NCBI RefSeq assembly: GCF_006539545.1 | Contig: NZ_BJNF01000057.1 | Span: 1-64,000, forward strand | Direction of reading: 5' to 3' | Length of the DNA: 64,000 bases | From: Nitrobacter winogradskyi | GTDB taxonomy: Bacteria; Pseudomonadota; Alphaproteobacteria; Rhizobiales; Xanthobacteraceae | Part shown: positions 9,404 to 17,449 of the stretch, one piece after another | How the letters are laid out: the number at the start of each line of letters is the position of its first letter | Position numbering within the stretch: position 1 is the first letter of the stretch | Made by a program: the position numbers and the translations under genes | Notes under the pieces: model-generated | The model's database searches: none | Seen by the model: only the letters and a program-made list of their open reading frames with translations | What the model was told of the DNA's origin: nothing

Positions 9404-9687
9404 GCGCCCTGTCCCCGACGAAATGACTTGATGCGATCAAACAGCGCGGTCCGGTATTCGGAGGCCAGCGGCGCACCGTCGCTCAATGCGGCGTAAAGGT
9501 CCGGGTCCGGAACCTCGATCAGGCTTTCGAGATCTTTTAACTCCGCTTCGGTCAATGAACCGATCTCCTCATCGACGAACCGGCCGAGGATCAAGTCCAT
9601 CTCGCGCATCCCGCGATGCCAGCAGCGATACAGCAGCCGTTTACGGCGTTCATCCAGGCCGTCGCTTGATCGTGTCGATCCCGTCAT
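9400..9687 (-). CDS. sdhE: FAD assembly factor SdhE (succinate dehydrogenase assembly factor 2)
   Basis: SdhE (YgfY/Sdh5, DUF339) helps attach FAD covalently to the flavoprotein subunit of succinate dehydrogenase. The start at 9687 gives 95 residues (MTGSTRSSDGL), the usual size; the longer open frame adds an N terminus without family features. The conserved block RRKRLLYRCWHRGMREMD contains the family's RGxxE signature, and the helix LIEVPDPDLYAAL is also typical. The gene precedes mfd with a four-base overlap and is divergent from recG. No sdh operon is in the window. Confidence 0.93.
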   Translation of the reverse strand: MTGSTRSSDGLDERRKRLLYRCWHRGMREMDLILGRFVDEEIGSLTEAELKDLESLIEVPDPDLYAALSDGAPLASEYRTALFDRIKSFRRGQGA

Positions 9688-9846
9688 TCGTCTATTCCAG
9701 GCAAACGCCAAAAGCCCGGACGAGCCGGGCCGGCACCATATAGCCTCCGGGATAATGGATGTCAGCATCCGTTTCGCGCATTGCACAATCAGGGATTTGC
9801 ATTCAAGGCTTGCATTTGGTTCAGATCACTCCGCCCGAGTCGTCAG

Positions 9847-11946
9847 ATGCGTCCCGCGCTGCTCAATCCGCTCTTTGTACCGGTGACCAGCCTGTCCGGC
9901 GTCGGACCGAAGCAGGACAGACTGTTCCGGCATCTGCTCGCGCGCGATGAAACGCCGAGGCTGGTTGATCTGCTGTTTCACCTGCCTGCAAGCGTCGTCG
10001 ATCGCAGGGCGCGACCCAAAATCCGTGACGCCGTCCCCGGCACGATCGTGACGCTGGAGGTGAGCGTCGACCGGCATCGCCCGGCGCCGCCCGGACGCTC
10101 GCGCGCGCCGCATCTGGTCTATGCCAGCGACGAAACCGGAAGCGTCGTCCTGACCTATTTCCGCGCTCAGCCGGGCTATGTCGAAAAGCTGCTTCCCGCA
10201 GGCAGCAAGCGTTATGTGTCCGGCACGGTGCAGATATTCGACGGGGCGCTGCAGATCGTGCATCCCGACCGGGTGGTCGATGAGGCGGGGCTGGCGGAGC
10301 TTTCCGGCATCGATCCCGTCTATCCCCTCACGGAAGGTTTGGCGCTGGGATTCCTGCGCCGCGCGATCGCGCAGGCGTTGCTGAATCTGCCGGTGTTGCC
10401 CGAATGGATCGATCCGAAGATTCTGCGCCGCTGCGGCTTCCCATCGCTGGCCCAGGCGCTCCGCCGGGTTCACGTTCCCCTGGAGTTGACTGATACGCTG
10501 CCGGAAGGCCCGTTCTGGTCACGCCTCGCCTTCGACGAACTGCTGGCCGGCCAGCTTGCGCTGGCGCTGGTGCGCGCGCAGCTTCGCCGGCCGGCTGGAA
10601 ACCGGCACGCGGGCGACGGACACCTGCGCAACAGGATCATCGACGCGCTCCCCTACGCCCTCACCGCATCCCAACGGCAAGCCGTCGCCGCGATCATCGA
10701 CGATCTGCGGCAGCCGGTGCGGATGCTGCGGCTGCTTCAGGGCGATGTCGGCTCGGGCAAGACCGTGGTCGCGCTGCTGGCCGCCGGCGCGGTGGCCGAA
10801 GCCGGCAAGCAGACGGCGTTGATGGCGCCGACCGAGGTTCTCGCCCGCCAGCATATCAAGACCATCGCGCCGCTGGCCGAACGGGCCGGCCTGCGTGTTG
10901 CGATCCTGACCGGCCGCGAGAAAGGCAGGGAACGGCGCGAGATCACGGCGCGTCTCGCCGAGGGCGACATCGACCTGCTTGTCGGTACTCACGCGTTGAT
11001 TCAGGATGAGGTCACGTTCAAGTCGCTGGCGCTCGCGGTGGTGGATGAGCAGCATCGTTTCGGCGTGCGCGAGCGCCTCGCACTGACGACGAAGGGTGAA
11101 GCTGTCGATGTCCTGGTGCTGAGCGCGACACCTATTCCGCGCACGCTGGTGCTGACCTATTTCGGCGACATGGATGTCTCCGAATTGCGCGACAAGCCCG
11201 CGGGCCGGCAGCCGATCGATACCCGCGCCGTTTCCGACAGCCGGTTGACCGAGGTCATCGACGCGGTTGGCCGCGCCGTGAAGGCGGGAAAGCTGGCTTA
11301 CTGGATCTGCCCGCTGGTCGAGGAATCCGACGCCGTCGATCTGAGCGACGCCGAACAACGCTATCAAAGCCTCAAGGCTCGCTTCGGCGACAGGGTCGGC
11401 CTTGTTCACGGCAAGATGCGCGGCCCCGAAAAGGATCGCGTGATGGCGCAATTCGCCGCGGGCGAAATCAATCTGCTGGTCGCGACAACCGTCGTCGAGG
11501 TCGGCGTCGATGTGCCGGCGGCGACCATCATGGTGATCGAGAACGCCGAACGCTTCGGTCTCGCGCAACTCCATCAGTTGCGAGGCCGGATCGGTCGTGG
11601 TTCGGAGCCCTCCACCTGCCTGCTGCTTTACCGGGAGCCGCTGGGCGAGATGTCAGCCGCCCGGTTGCGGGTGATCCGGGAGACCACGGATGGATTCCGC
11701 ATCGCCGAGGAAGACCTGAGGCTGCGCGGTGAAGGCGATGTGCTCGGCACCCGTCAAAGCGGCCTGCCCGGCTATCGCATCGCGCGCTCCGATGTCCACG
11801 CGCAGCTCATTACGCTGGCCCGCGACGAAGCCCTGCGCATTCTGAAGCAGAATCCGAATCTGACGGGCCCGCACGGCGAAGCCTTGCGATGCCTGCTGTA
11901 TCTGTTTGAGCGCGACGAAGCCCTGCCCCTGCTCGGCGCGGGTTAA
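9847..11946 (+). CDS. recG: ATP-dependent DNA helicase RecG
   Basis: RecG remodels stalled forks and Holliday-type branched DNA. The start at ATG 9847 gives 699 residues (MRPALLNPLF), preceded by a GAG; the longer frame from 9781 overlaps the divergent promoter region. The N-terminal wedge/OB domain (LFHLPASVVDRR, GSVVLTYFRAQPGYVEKLL) is followed by the superfamily 2 core: GDVGSGKTVVALL near residue 299, DEQHRFGV near 400, SATPIPRTL, TTVVEVGVDVP and QLRGRIGRG. The C terminus has the usual FRIAEEDLRLRGEGDVLGTRQSG. It is divergent from sdhE-mfd, which groups two repair helicases around one promoter region. Confidence 0.97.
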   Translation: MRPALLNPLFVPVTSLSGVGPKQDRLFRHLLARDETPRLVDLLFHLPASVVDRRARPKIRDAVPGTIVTLEVSVDRHRPAPPGRSRAPHLVYASDETGSVVLTYFRAQPGYVEKLLPAGSKRYVSGTVQIFDGALQIVHPDRVVDEAGLAELSGIDPVYPLTEGLALGFLRRAIAQALLNLPVLPEWIDPKILRRCGFPSLAQALRRVHVPLELTDTLPEGPFWSRLAFDELLAGQLALALVRAQLRRPAGNRHAGDGHLRNRIIDALPYALTASQRQAVAAIIDDLRQPVRMLRLLQGDVGSGKTVVALLAAGAVAEAGKQTALMAPTEVLARQHIKTIAPLAERAGLRVAILTGREKGRERREITARLAEGDIDLLVGTHALIQDEVTFKSLALAVVDEQHRFGVRERLALTTKGEAVDVLVLSATPIPRTLVLTYFGDMDVSELRDKPAGRQPIDTRAVSDSRLTEVIDAVGRAVKAGKLAYWICPLVEESDAVDLSDAEQRYQSLKARFGDRVGLVHGKMRGPEKDRVMAQFAAGEINLLVATTVVEVGVDVPAATIMVIENAERFGLAQLHQLRGRIGRGSEPSTCLLLYREPLGEMSAARLRVIRETTDGFRIAEEDLRLRGEGDVLGTRQSGLPGYRIARSDVHAQLITLARDEALRILKQNPNLTGPHGEALRCLLYLFERDEALPLLGAG

Positions 11947-11949
11947 AGG

Positions 11950-12063
11950 CGAAGCGTGTCCTCGGGCTTGACCCGAGGATGGATGACCGGTTCGCGGGAA
12001 GAAAATGCGTCAAAACATAAAGGTAGAGTCGTTCACCCGCTTCCATGAAGAGGTGAAGGACTC
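11950..12063 (-). repeat. Dispersed palindromic repeat, family A long subtype, diverged
   Basis: Read on the minus strand, this segment contains gttttgacgc, a Cys-coding-like cccgcgaaccgg block, and then the ggtcaagcccgaggaca hairpin. These align in order with the copy at 59107-59243. It fills the space between the convergent recG and DUF502 genes. Confidence 0.7.
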
Positions 12064-12068
12064 GAGCG

Positions 12069-12842
12069 TCAGTCAACCTTTGCTGCCGTTGTGGACGCGA
12101 GGTTGGAAGCATTCGCGACCCGCGACGCCTGGGCCATTTCCGCGAGGGCCGCGAGCTTCTTCTGCGAATCCGAGTTCGGCTGAACGACGCCGGCTGACAT
12201 GATCAGGGTTGCCGCCTCCTCCGTGCTCATGTCGATCTCGACCACCCTGTTCTTGGGTACGTAGAAGAAGAAGCCTGTGGTCGGGTTCGGCGCGCAAGGC
12301 AGGAATACGGAAATATGCTCCTCCTGAGAGGGAAGCCGGGCAGCGACATTCGCGCTTGGCACCTGCGAGATGAGCACGATCGACCACATGCCGGGCGACG
12401 GGAATTCAACGAGACCAACCCTGCGGAGGCTTGATCCGGATCCGGAGAAAAGCGTTTCGAAGACCTGCTTGAGCCCGCGATAAATCGCCCGCACCACTGG
12501 CATGCGGCCGAGCACTTTTTCGCCAAGATCGACCAGCGTCCGGCCGATCAGGTTGGCCGTCAGGAAGCCGAGCATGGTCAGCGCGAACACCGCGACGATC
12601 AGGCCCGATCCCGGCAATATGAAAGGCAGATACGTTTCCGGCCGATACGCCATCGGGACGAATGGCCGCACCAGGTTGTCGACCCAGTTCACGAACCACC
12701 AGGTCAGGTAAAGCGTAATCGCCACCGGGCCTGCGACAATCAGGCCGGTCAGAAAGTAATTCCGGAATCGCGCGATGAGCCCACGAGGCATATCCGGGGG
12801 ATGGTCGCCTTGTGCGCCGCTCGGAGGGGTGTCACGCGTCAT
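12069..12842 (-). CDS. DUF502 family inner-membrane protein
   Basis: A 257-residue membrane protein of the DUF502 family, whose function is unknown. After a short charged N terminus there is a transmembrane stretch near residues 28-52 (NYFLTGLIVAGPVAITLYL, ending WWFVNWVD) and a second near 70-98 (PFILPGSGLIVAVFALTML). A soluble domain follows with the family blocks MPVVRAIYRGLKQVFETL and PCAPNPTTGFFFYVP. The C terminus is Ala/Ser-rich. The gene is transcribed away from glmS's stop side, with the same orientation as glmS and 117 bases between them, so the two may be co-transcribed. The start at 12842 is the only good ATG. Confidence 0.85.
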   Translation of the reverse strand: MTRDTPPSGAQGDHPPDMPRGLIARFRNYFLTGLIVAGPVAITLYLTWWFVNWVDNLVRPFVPMAYRPETYLPFILPGSGLIVAVFALTMLGFLTANLIGRTLVDLGEKVLGRMPVVRAIYRGLKQVFETLFSGSGSSLRRVGLVEFPSPGMWSIVLISQVPSANVAARLPSQEEHISVFLPCAPNPTTGFFFYVPKNRVVEIDMSTEEAATLIMSAGVVQPNSDSQKKLAALAEMAQASRVANASNLASTTAAKVD

Positions 12843-12959
12843 CGTGGTTCCAGATCAAGACGTCCAAAAAGGCTTTCAAAGGGCTGATGCCTGCTTATAT
12901 AGGTATTCTATCAAACTTTGCATGTCGTGCATGCGATGGACGCCCTTGCGGCCTCCGTC

Positions 12960-14786
12960 TTATTCAACAGTGACGGATTTTGCCAGATTGCGAGGCTGAT
13001 CGACATCCGTGCCCATCACGACCGCGGTATGATAAGCCAGCAACTGCACCGGCACCGCGTAGACCAATGCGGCGAAAGTAGCCGCCATATCGGGCATGAT
13101 GATCGTCTCCAACGGCTCGACGGCGGCCTCCGCCGCCCCTTTTGCGTCGGTCATGAGGATGATGTTGCCGCCGCGCGCCGCGACCTCCTGCATGTTGGAC
13201 ACGGTCTTCTCGAAGACGCGGTCATAGGGGGCGATCACCACCACAGGCATGTTCTCGTCGATCAATGCGATCGGTCCATGCTTGAGTTCGCCAGCGGCGT
13301 AACCTTCCGCATGGATGTAGGAGATTTCCTTGAGCTTGAGCGCTCCCTCCAGCGCAAGCGGATAGCTGGTGCCGCGTCCGAGATACAGGACGTCCCTGGA
13401 TTTGGCGATCTCGCGGGCGAGCCTGTCGATCTGCGGTTCGGTGGCCAGCGCTTCCGACATCAACCGCGGAACTTCGATCAGGCCGTGCACGAGCCGGGCT
13501 TCATCTTCCTCGGATAATTCGCCGCGCATCTTGCCCGCGGCGATCGCAAGGGTTGCGAGCACCATCAGCTGGCAGGTGAAGGCCTTGGTCGATGCGACGC
13601 CGATCTCGGGCCCCGCCAGCGTTTGCAGCATCGTCTCGCTTTCGCGTGCGATCGTCGATGTCGTCACGTTGACGATCGAGAGCGTGTGCAACCCATGCTG
13701 CTTGGCATATCGCAGCGCCGCGAGCGTATCGGCTGTTTCGCCGGATTGCGAAATGAAGATGGCGAGGTCGCCTTCGCCGAGTGGCGCTTCACGATAGCGG
13801 AACTCAGAGGCGATATCGATTTCGACGGCAAGCCGGCCCAGCCGCTCCAGCCAGTATTTACCGATGTAGCCGGCATAGTTGGCGGTTCCGCACGCAATGA
13901 TCGAGACCCGCTTGATCTCGCGAAAATCGAACGGAAGATCCACCGGAATCGATACGCGCTCGGTCGCCATATCGACATAGCGGGCCAGCGTGTGTCCCAC
14001 CACCTCGGGCTGTTCGTGGATCTCCTTGGCCATGAAGTGGCGATAGTTCGCCTTGTCGACCAGAGAAGCCGAAGCGCTCTGCTTGACCACCTCGCGCTGA
14101 ACGACGGCGTTATGGTGGTCGTAGACTGTCGCGCCGTCATGCGTCAAAACAGCCCAATCGCCATCTTCGAGGTAGCTGATCGTATCCGTCAGCGGCCCGA
14201 GCGCAATCGCGTCCGATCCCAGATACATTTCGCCGTCGCCATATCCGATCGCCAGCGGAGGCCCGTTCCGCGCGCAGATCAGAATGTCCTCGTCGGCTGC
14301 GAAAATAAAACCGAGAGCGAAGGCGCCGCGAAGCTGTGACAACGTGGCTCTGACCGCCTCGACCGGATTGATGCCGGCGGCAAGGTAGCCATCGACCAGA
14401 TGGAGCACGGCTTCGGTATCGGTTTCAGTTTCGAAAACCGCTCCGTTCTTCTGAAGCTTCTCGCGCAGTTCACGAAAATTCTCGATGATGCCGTTGTGGA
14501 CGACGGCCACGCGCTCGGTCGCATGAGGGTGCGCGTTGTTTTCTGTTGGTCTGCCGTGCGTCGCCCAGCGCGTGTGCCCGATCCCGACCTGCCCGATCAG
14601 CGGCTCGGCCTGGAGGCGCCCGGCGAGGTTTCGCAGCTTGCCCTCGGCGCGACGGCGCGCCAGACGCGCGCCTTCCAGTGTCGCAATGCCGGCGGAATCG
14701 TAACCGCGGTATTCGAGACGCCTGAGCGAATCAACCAGTTGCTCCGCTACCGGACCGCGCCCCAGAATTCCTACAATGCCGCACAT
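12960..14786 (-). CDS. glmS: Glutamine--fructose-6-phosphate aminotransferase (isomerizing)
   Basis: GlmS converts fructose 6-phosphate and glutamine to glucosamine 6-phosphate, the first committed step of UDP-GlcNAc synthesis for peptidoglycan and lipopolysaccharide. I place the start at 14786 because the mature enzyme needs Cys1 as the amidase nucleophile (MCGIVGILG); the frame three codons upstream is not used in the family. The 608 residues hold the glutaminase domain (TRWATHGRPTENNAHPH, VVHNGIIENF), then two SIS domains (SQSGETADTLAALRYAK; GRGTSYPLALEGALKLKEIS), ending with the conserved RNLAKSVTVE. glmU, a frequent upstream partner, is not adjacent here. Confidence 0.97.
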   Translation of the reverse strand: MCGIVGILGRGPVAEQLVDSLRRLEYRGYDSAGIATLEGARLARRRAEGKLRNLAGRLQAEPLIGQVGIGHTRWATHGRPTENNAHPHATERVAVVHNGIIENFRELREKLQKNGAVFETETDTEAVLHLVDGYLAAGINPVEAVRATLSQLRGAFALGFIFAADEDILICARNGPPLAIGYGDGEMYLGSDAIALGPLTDTISYLEDGDWAVLTHDGATVYDHHNAVVQREVVKQSASASLVDKANYRHFMAKEIHEQPEVVGHTLARYVDMATERVSIPVDLPFDFREIKRVSIIACGTANYAGYIGKYWLERLGRLAVEIDIASEFRYREAPLGEGDLAIFISQSGETADTLAALRYAKQHGLHTLSIVNVTTSTIARESETMLQTLAGPEIGVASTKAFTCQLMVLATLAIAAGKMRGELSEEDEARLVHGLIEVPRLMSEALATEPQIDRLAREIAKSRDVLYLGRGTSYPLALEGALKLKEISYIHAEGYAAGELKHGPIALIDENMPVVVIAPYDRVFEKTVSNMQEVAARGGNIILMTDAKGAAEAAVEPLETIIMPDMAATFAALVYAVPVQLLAYHTAVVMGTDVDQPRNLAKSVTVE

Positions 14787-15162
14787 GCGGATCAATATCT
14801 CCCAAACTCAGAAGATCGCGAAAAGGCCGCGCCCTCTTAACGAAACCCGGACCATCCGGAAACAGTAATCATCGCCGATTGCGACAGTGTTAAAACGGCC
14901 GGGATGCAATCCGCCAGCGTCCAGACGTCCCCGCCTCGCGAGGCCATCCCGCAGGGCGAACCTGCCACGGTAAGCACTCGATAACCTTGTTTGCATGCAA
15001 ATCGGCGATCCGCGATGTCGAGGATGTCGGTCGGTCGGGTCATGTGCGAGGCTCAAAACCGTGTCGCAGTTTTTAGGGCCAGATCCAGACAATTTTAGCG
15101 ATTTCCGCAACGGGAGCCCAAGCCGTTTCTGGCACTCTGTATGCCAGACCAGAGAGGCGTAC
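14787..15162. other. Intergenic region upstream of glmS
   Basis: This region separates the divergent glmS and the small gene at 15163. A minus-strand open frame (14837-15043) and a longer one across it show no family motifs or ribosome-binding site, so I see no gene. A leader or promoter for glmS is likely, but no hexamers or ribozyme-like core were recognised. Confidence 0.35.
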
Positions 15163-15357
15163 ATGAGTGAAGTTGAGTTTGAACGATTGCTGAGCGCAGT
15201 GAGTGACGTGCTTGCGCCGCGCATCGAAGAAGCCGTGCGAAACGCGCAGCCGCAGGCGGACAAGATGCGTTCCGACGGACTGCCGCAGGCCGCGAACGAC
15301 AATGAAGTCGCCTGGCCCTTCCTTCCGTTTCCCGAGGGATGGAACGGAGCCTGCTGA
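15163..15357 (+). CDS. Small conserved hypothetical protein (64 residues)
   Basis: ATG 15163 is preceded by AGAGAGG at good spacing, which sets the start inside a longer open frame. The 64-residue product (MSEVEFERLLSAVSDVLAP) is predicted to be an amphipathic helix followed by a Pro/Phe/Trp-rich C terminus (VAWPFLPFPEGWNGAC). There is no signal peptide or membrane segment. I do not recognise a family; the SD and composition support it being real. It lies between glmS and tRNA-Cys with no obvious operon partner. Confidence 0.55.
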   Translation: MSEVEFERLLSAVSDVLAPRIEEAVRNAQPQADKMRSDGLPQAANDNEVAWPFLPFPEGWNGAC

Positions 15358-15412
15358 ACCATTGCGATTGATCGATCGATCGATAAAATGTAAACTCTAT
15401 CAGATGGTTATT

Positions 15413-15433
15413 ATAACACATTAATTGTGTTAT
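15413..15433. terminator. AT-rich hairpin at the 3' end of tRNA-Cys
   Basis: Perfect 8-bp arms ATAACACA and TGTGTTAT flank a 5-base loop and end exactly at the tRNA CCA. No U-run follows on the minus strand, so it may be a weak terminator or a processing signal. Confidence 0.35.
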
Positions 15434-15506
15434 GGAGGCCACGACCAGAATTGAACTGGTGTACACGGTTTTGCAGACCGTTGCGTAACCACTCCGCCAC
15501 GTGGCC
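15433..15506 (-). tRNA. tRNA-Cys (anticodon GCA)
   Basis: A 74-base cloverleaf on the minus strand. The acceptor arms GGCCACG and CGTGGCC pair perfectly. The anticodon stem ACGGT/ACCGT holds the loop CTGCAAA, giving anticodon GCA. The T loop is TTCAATT, with stem CCAG/CTGG. The discriminator is U, as expected for tRNA-Cys, and CCA is encoded. Confidence 0.95.
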
Positions 15507-15696
15507 CCTTGGTCCCCGACTTATTATAGAGTGACAGTCACTTAAGCAACCTTGCTCCTATTTCCCGGCGTAGATTTCTGAAACTGCGATCCGCGGCATT
15601 TCTGAAACTGCCGTCCACGTTGCGTTCCACCGACCTCGACCTGGCCGGGGGAATGCAGACGTCCGCTGATAAGCAAGCCGGCGATGCACAGCAACA

Positions 15697-16536
15697 TCAC
15701 TTCCGGGAACAAGATTCTTTCTTGTCTTGTGCCGAAAACTCCAATGATGAGATCGAAGCCCTGGCGCCGCAGTACCGACGCTCGCAACCCTCATTGGCAA
15801 ATCGAAATCGGATACGATCCGATATCTCGATATCGATCTCACAAACTTCTGCCGGCTGGCTTTTGTCGACATAGCGCCAGCCGCGCGCTGTTTCGGCTAC
15901 CGCGCCTTTCGCGGAGCATAGATGTTTCGTGCGCGGATTAACGACGTCGACGGAGAACGACGCCGACCCGGATGATTCAACGCTGAGGCTGAACTCGGCT
16001 CCCTCGTCTTTCTGCGCAAAGCAATGACGCCCGCCCCTCAGCGCGGAGCGCATATCGCCAGCCTCGTCCGTTGCCGCGCGTGTCGTATCCTTGGGCGCGA
16101 CGGCGGCATTCTCAACGCCGCACTTCCGGTAAAGACTGATGCCGGGGCGCTGCTTGCTGACGTTGACCATGGCGAGGTTGTCATTCCTTCCCAATGGGAG
16201 GATTTGCCATAGCTGGGTTTGCGACCATCGCTCGCCTTCACCATCGCACGTCATGGCGACGTGAACAGCACCGCTATCAAATTCGGGCTTTGGCCGGGTT
16301 ACGGATTTGAATCGGCACTCGCTCTCATGATAGCGAACGAGCCCTGCCTCGATCTTGATGTGCGTATCGGTGTGCCGGTCAGAATTCCAGTCCGAGGCTT
16401 TGCAAGCCTGATCTTCATTTTCGATGGCCTGCCACACGCCCATGAAGCGTTCCGGCACACCCGCGGCCAAACACTGGGTCGGCGCAAGGACAGCAATCCC
16501 GATGATCAGCGACTTGGTTAGTGCGCGAATATTCAA
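15697..16536 (-). CDS. Secreted hypothetical protein, cysteine-containing
   Basis: The open frame is intact to 16722, but a TTG at 16536 yields a classical signal peptide (basic NIRALTK, hydrophobic SLIIGIAVLAP, then LAAG). I therefore prefer a 279-residue exported protein; ATG 16668 or 16722 are alternatives. The mature part begins VPERFMGVWQAIENEDQACKASDW and has many cysteines (DQACKA, ESECRF, RKCGVE, KHLCSA, EVCEID, EGCERRYCG), suggesting a disulfide-stabilised periplasmic protein with repeated beta-rich halves. I recognise no family. It follows the DTW gene on the same strand and may be at the distal end of the efflux transcript. Confidence 0.55.
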   Translation of the reverse strand: MNIRALTKSLIIGIAVLAPTQCLAAGVPERFMGVWQAIENEDQACKASDWNSDRHTDTHIKIEAGLVRYHESECRFKSVTRPKPEFDSGAVHVAMTCDGEGERWSQTQLWQILPLGRNDNLAMVNVSKQRPGISLYRKCGVENAAVAPKDTTRAATDEAGDMRSALRGGRHCFAQKDEGAEFSLSVESSGSASFSVDVVNPRTKHLCSAKGAVAETARGWRYVDKSQPAEVCEIDIEISDRIRFRFANEGCERRYCGARASISSLEFSAQDKKESCSRK

Positions 16537-16687
16537 CCTGGCCCCCCGCCTGCTCGGTTCGAGCAGACTTGATACATCAGACTGATCCAGCCGACAGCTC
16601 AAAAGTGGCCGATCCTTCAGCCGCTCGCAAAATGATCGAACGACGTTTGCGGCCGCTCCGGGCGTCATGGGCCTATCATGACCAGCG

Positions 16688-17401
16688 TCATCGGCGTCGG
16701 CGGCGTCTTGGTCGGGTTCCAAGTTCGGGCATGCCCGCCTGCGCCTCCTGGTATTTTGCCAGCATCCGATCGAAGCTCGCGAGCAATGTGGTTTCGATGT
16801 CAGGCCGGTCCTCGAGTCCGGCGAGCATGATCGCCGCTGCCTCGATCGTGGCGAGGCCGTCGCGTCGCGGCTCCTTGCGCAGTTTACCGTAACGGGAGGC
16901 CCGCACGGGCGCCAGGACGACGCGCTGGCATTTCAGCATCCATGGATTGCGCCACCACAGTGCCTTGGCCTGGCTCCATGTGCCATCCAGCAGCACCACG
17001 CCCTCGATATCCGTGAGAGCCGCGCGTTGATCGGCCTTCATCTGGCCGTTGCGATCGATGGCGACGATGGTGCGGTCGGTATTGAAGCGATCGGCCCTGA
17101 CCGAGCCAAGGTAAAGCACCGCCCAGCGCGAGGGGTCATACACCGGCCGTCCCAATGCTTTCGACAGGCTGGGCCAGGACAGACCGATCTTCAGCACGGC
17201 GTCCTCGACATGCAGCGCGGTCAGCCGGGCAGTTCCGAGCGCCTTATCCTGCTCCTGAGGATGTTGCAGAAGAAGCAGCGCTGTGCGGCTTTTGATCTGC
17301 TCGATGCTGCCGCAAACGCAGAGCACTTCCGCCTTGTGACAGCGCCCGCATTGCGGGAGCGCTTCACGTTCCGCGGCGGAGCTTTCGGAGTTGCTGGACA
17401 T
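16688..17401 (-). CDS. DTW-domain tRNA-uridine aminocarboxypropyltransferase
   Basis: Members of this family (E. coli TapT/YfiP) transfer the 3-amino-3-carboxypropyl group of S-adenosylmethionine to a tRNA uridine to make acp3U. The 237-residue sequence has the N-terminal zinc-type cysteines (CGRCHKAEVLCVC, residues 18-30), the LLLLQHPQEQDKALGTARL block, and the DTW-type motif in its DGTWSQAKALWW variant near residue 145, followed by RYGKLRKEPRRDGLATIEA. It lies 48 bases past the second RND pump gene on the same strand. This may be a shared transcript, but there is no evident functional link to efflux. Confidence 0.88.
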   Translation of the reverse strand: MSSNSESSAAEREALPQCGRCHKAEVLCVCGSIEQIKSRTALLLLQHPQEQDKALGTARLTALHVEDAVLKIGLSWPSLSKALGRPVYDPSRWAVLYLGSVRADRFNTDRTIVAIDRNGQMKADQRAALTDIEGVVLLDGTWSQAKALWWRNPWMLKCQRVVLAPVRASRYGKLRKEPRRDGLATIEAAAIMLAGLEDRPDIETTLLASFDRMLAKYQEAQAGMPELGTRPRRRRRR

Positions 17402-17449
17402 TGCCCGCTATACGCCGCACCGGTCCGGCCCGCAACCGATCGCTTCCGC

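Noticed and set aside
9713-9732. Hairpin before sdhE with a short T-run on the minus strand
   Set aside because: A short GC stem with four T is too weak to call a terminator or attenuator in this genome.
14808-15362. Minus-strand open frames upstream of glmS
   Set aside because: No SD, no family motifs, and they overlap a better-supported plus-strand gene.
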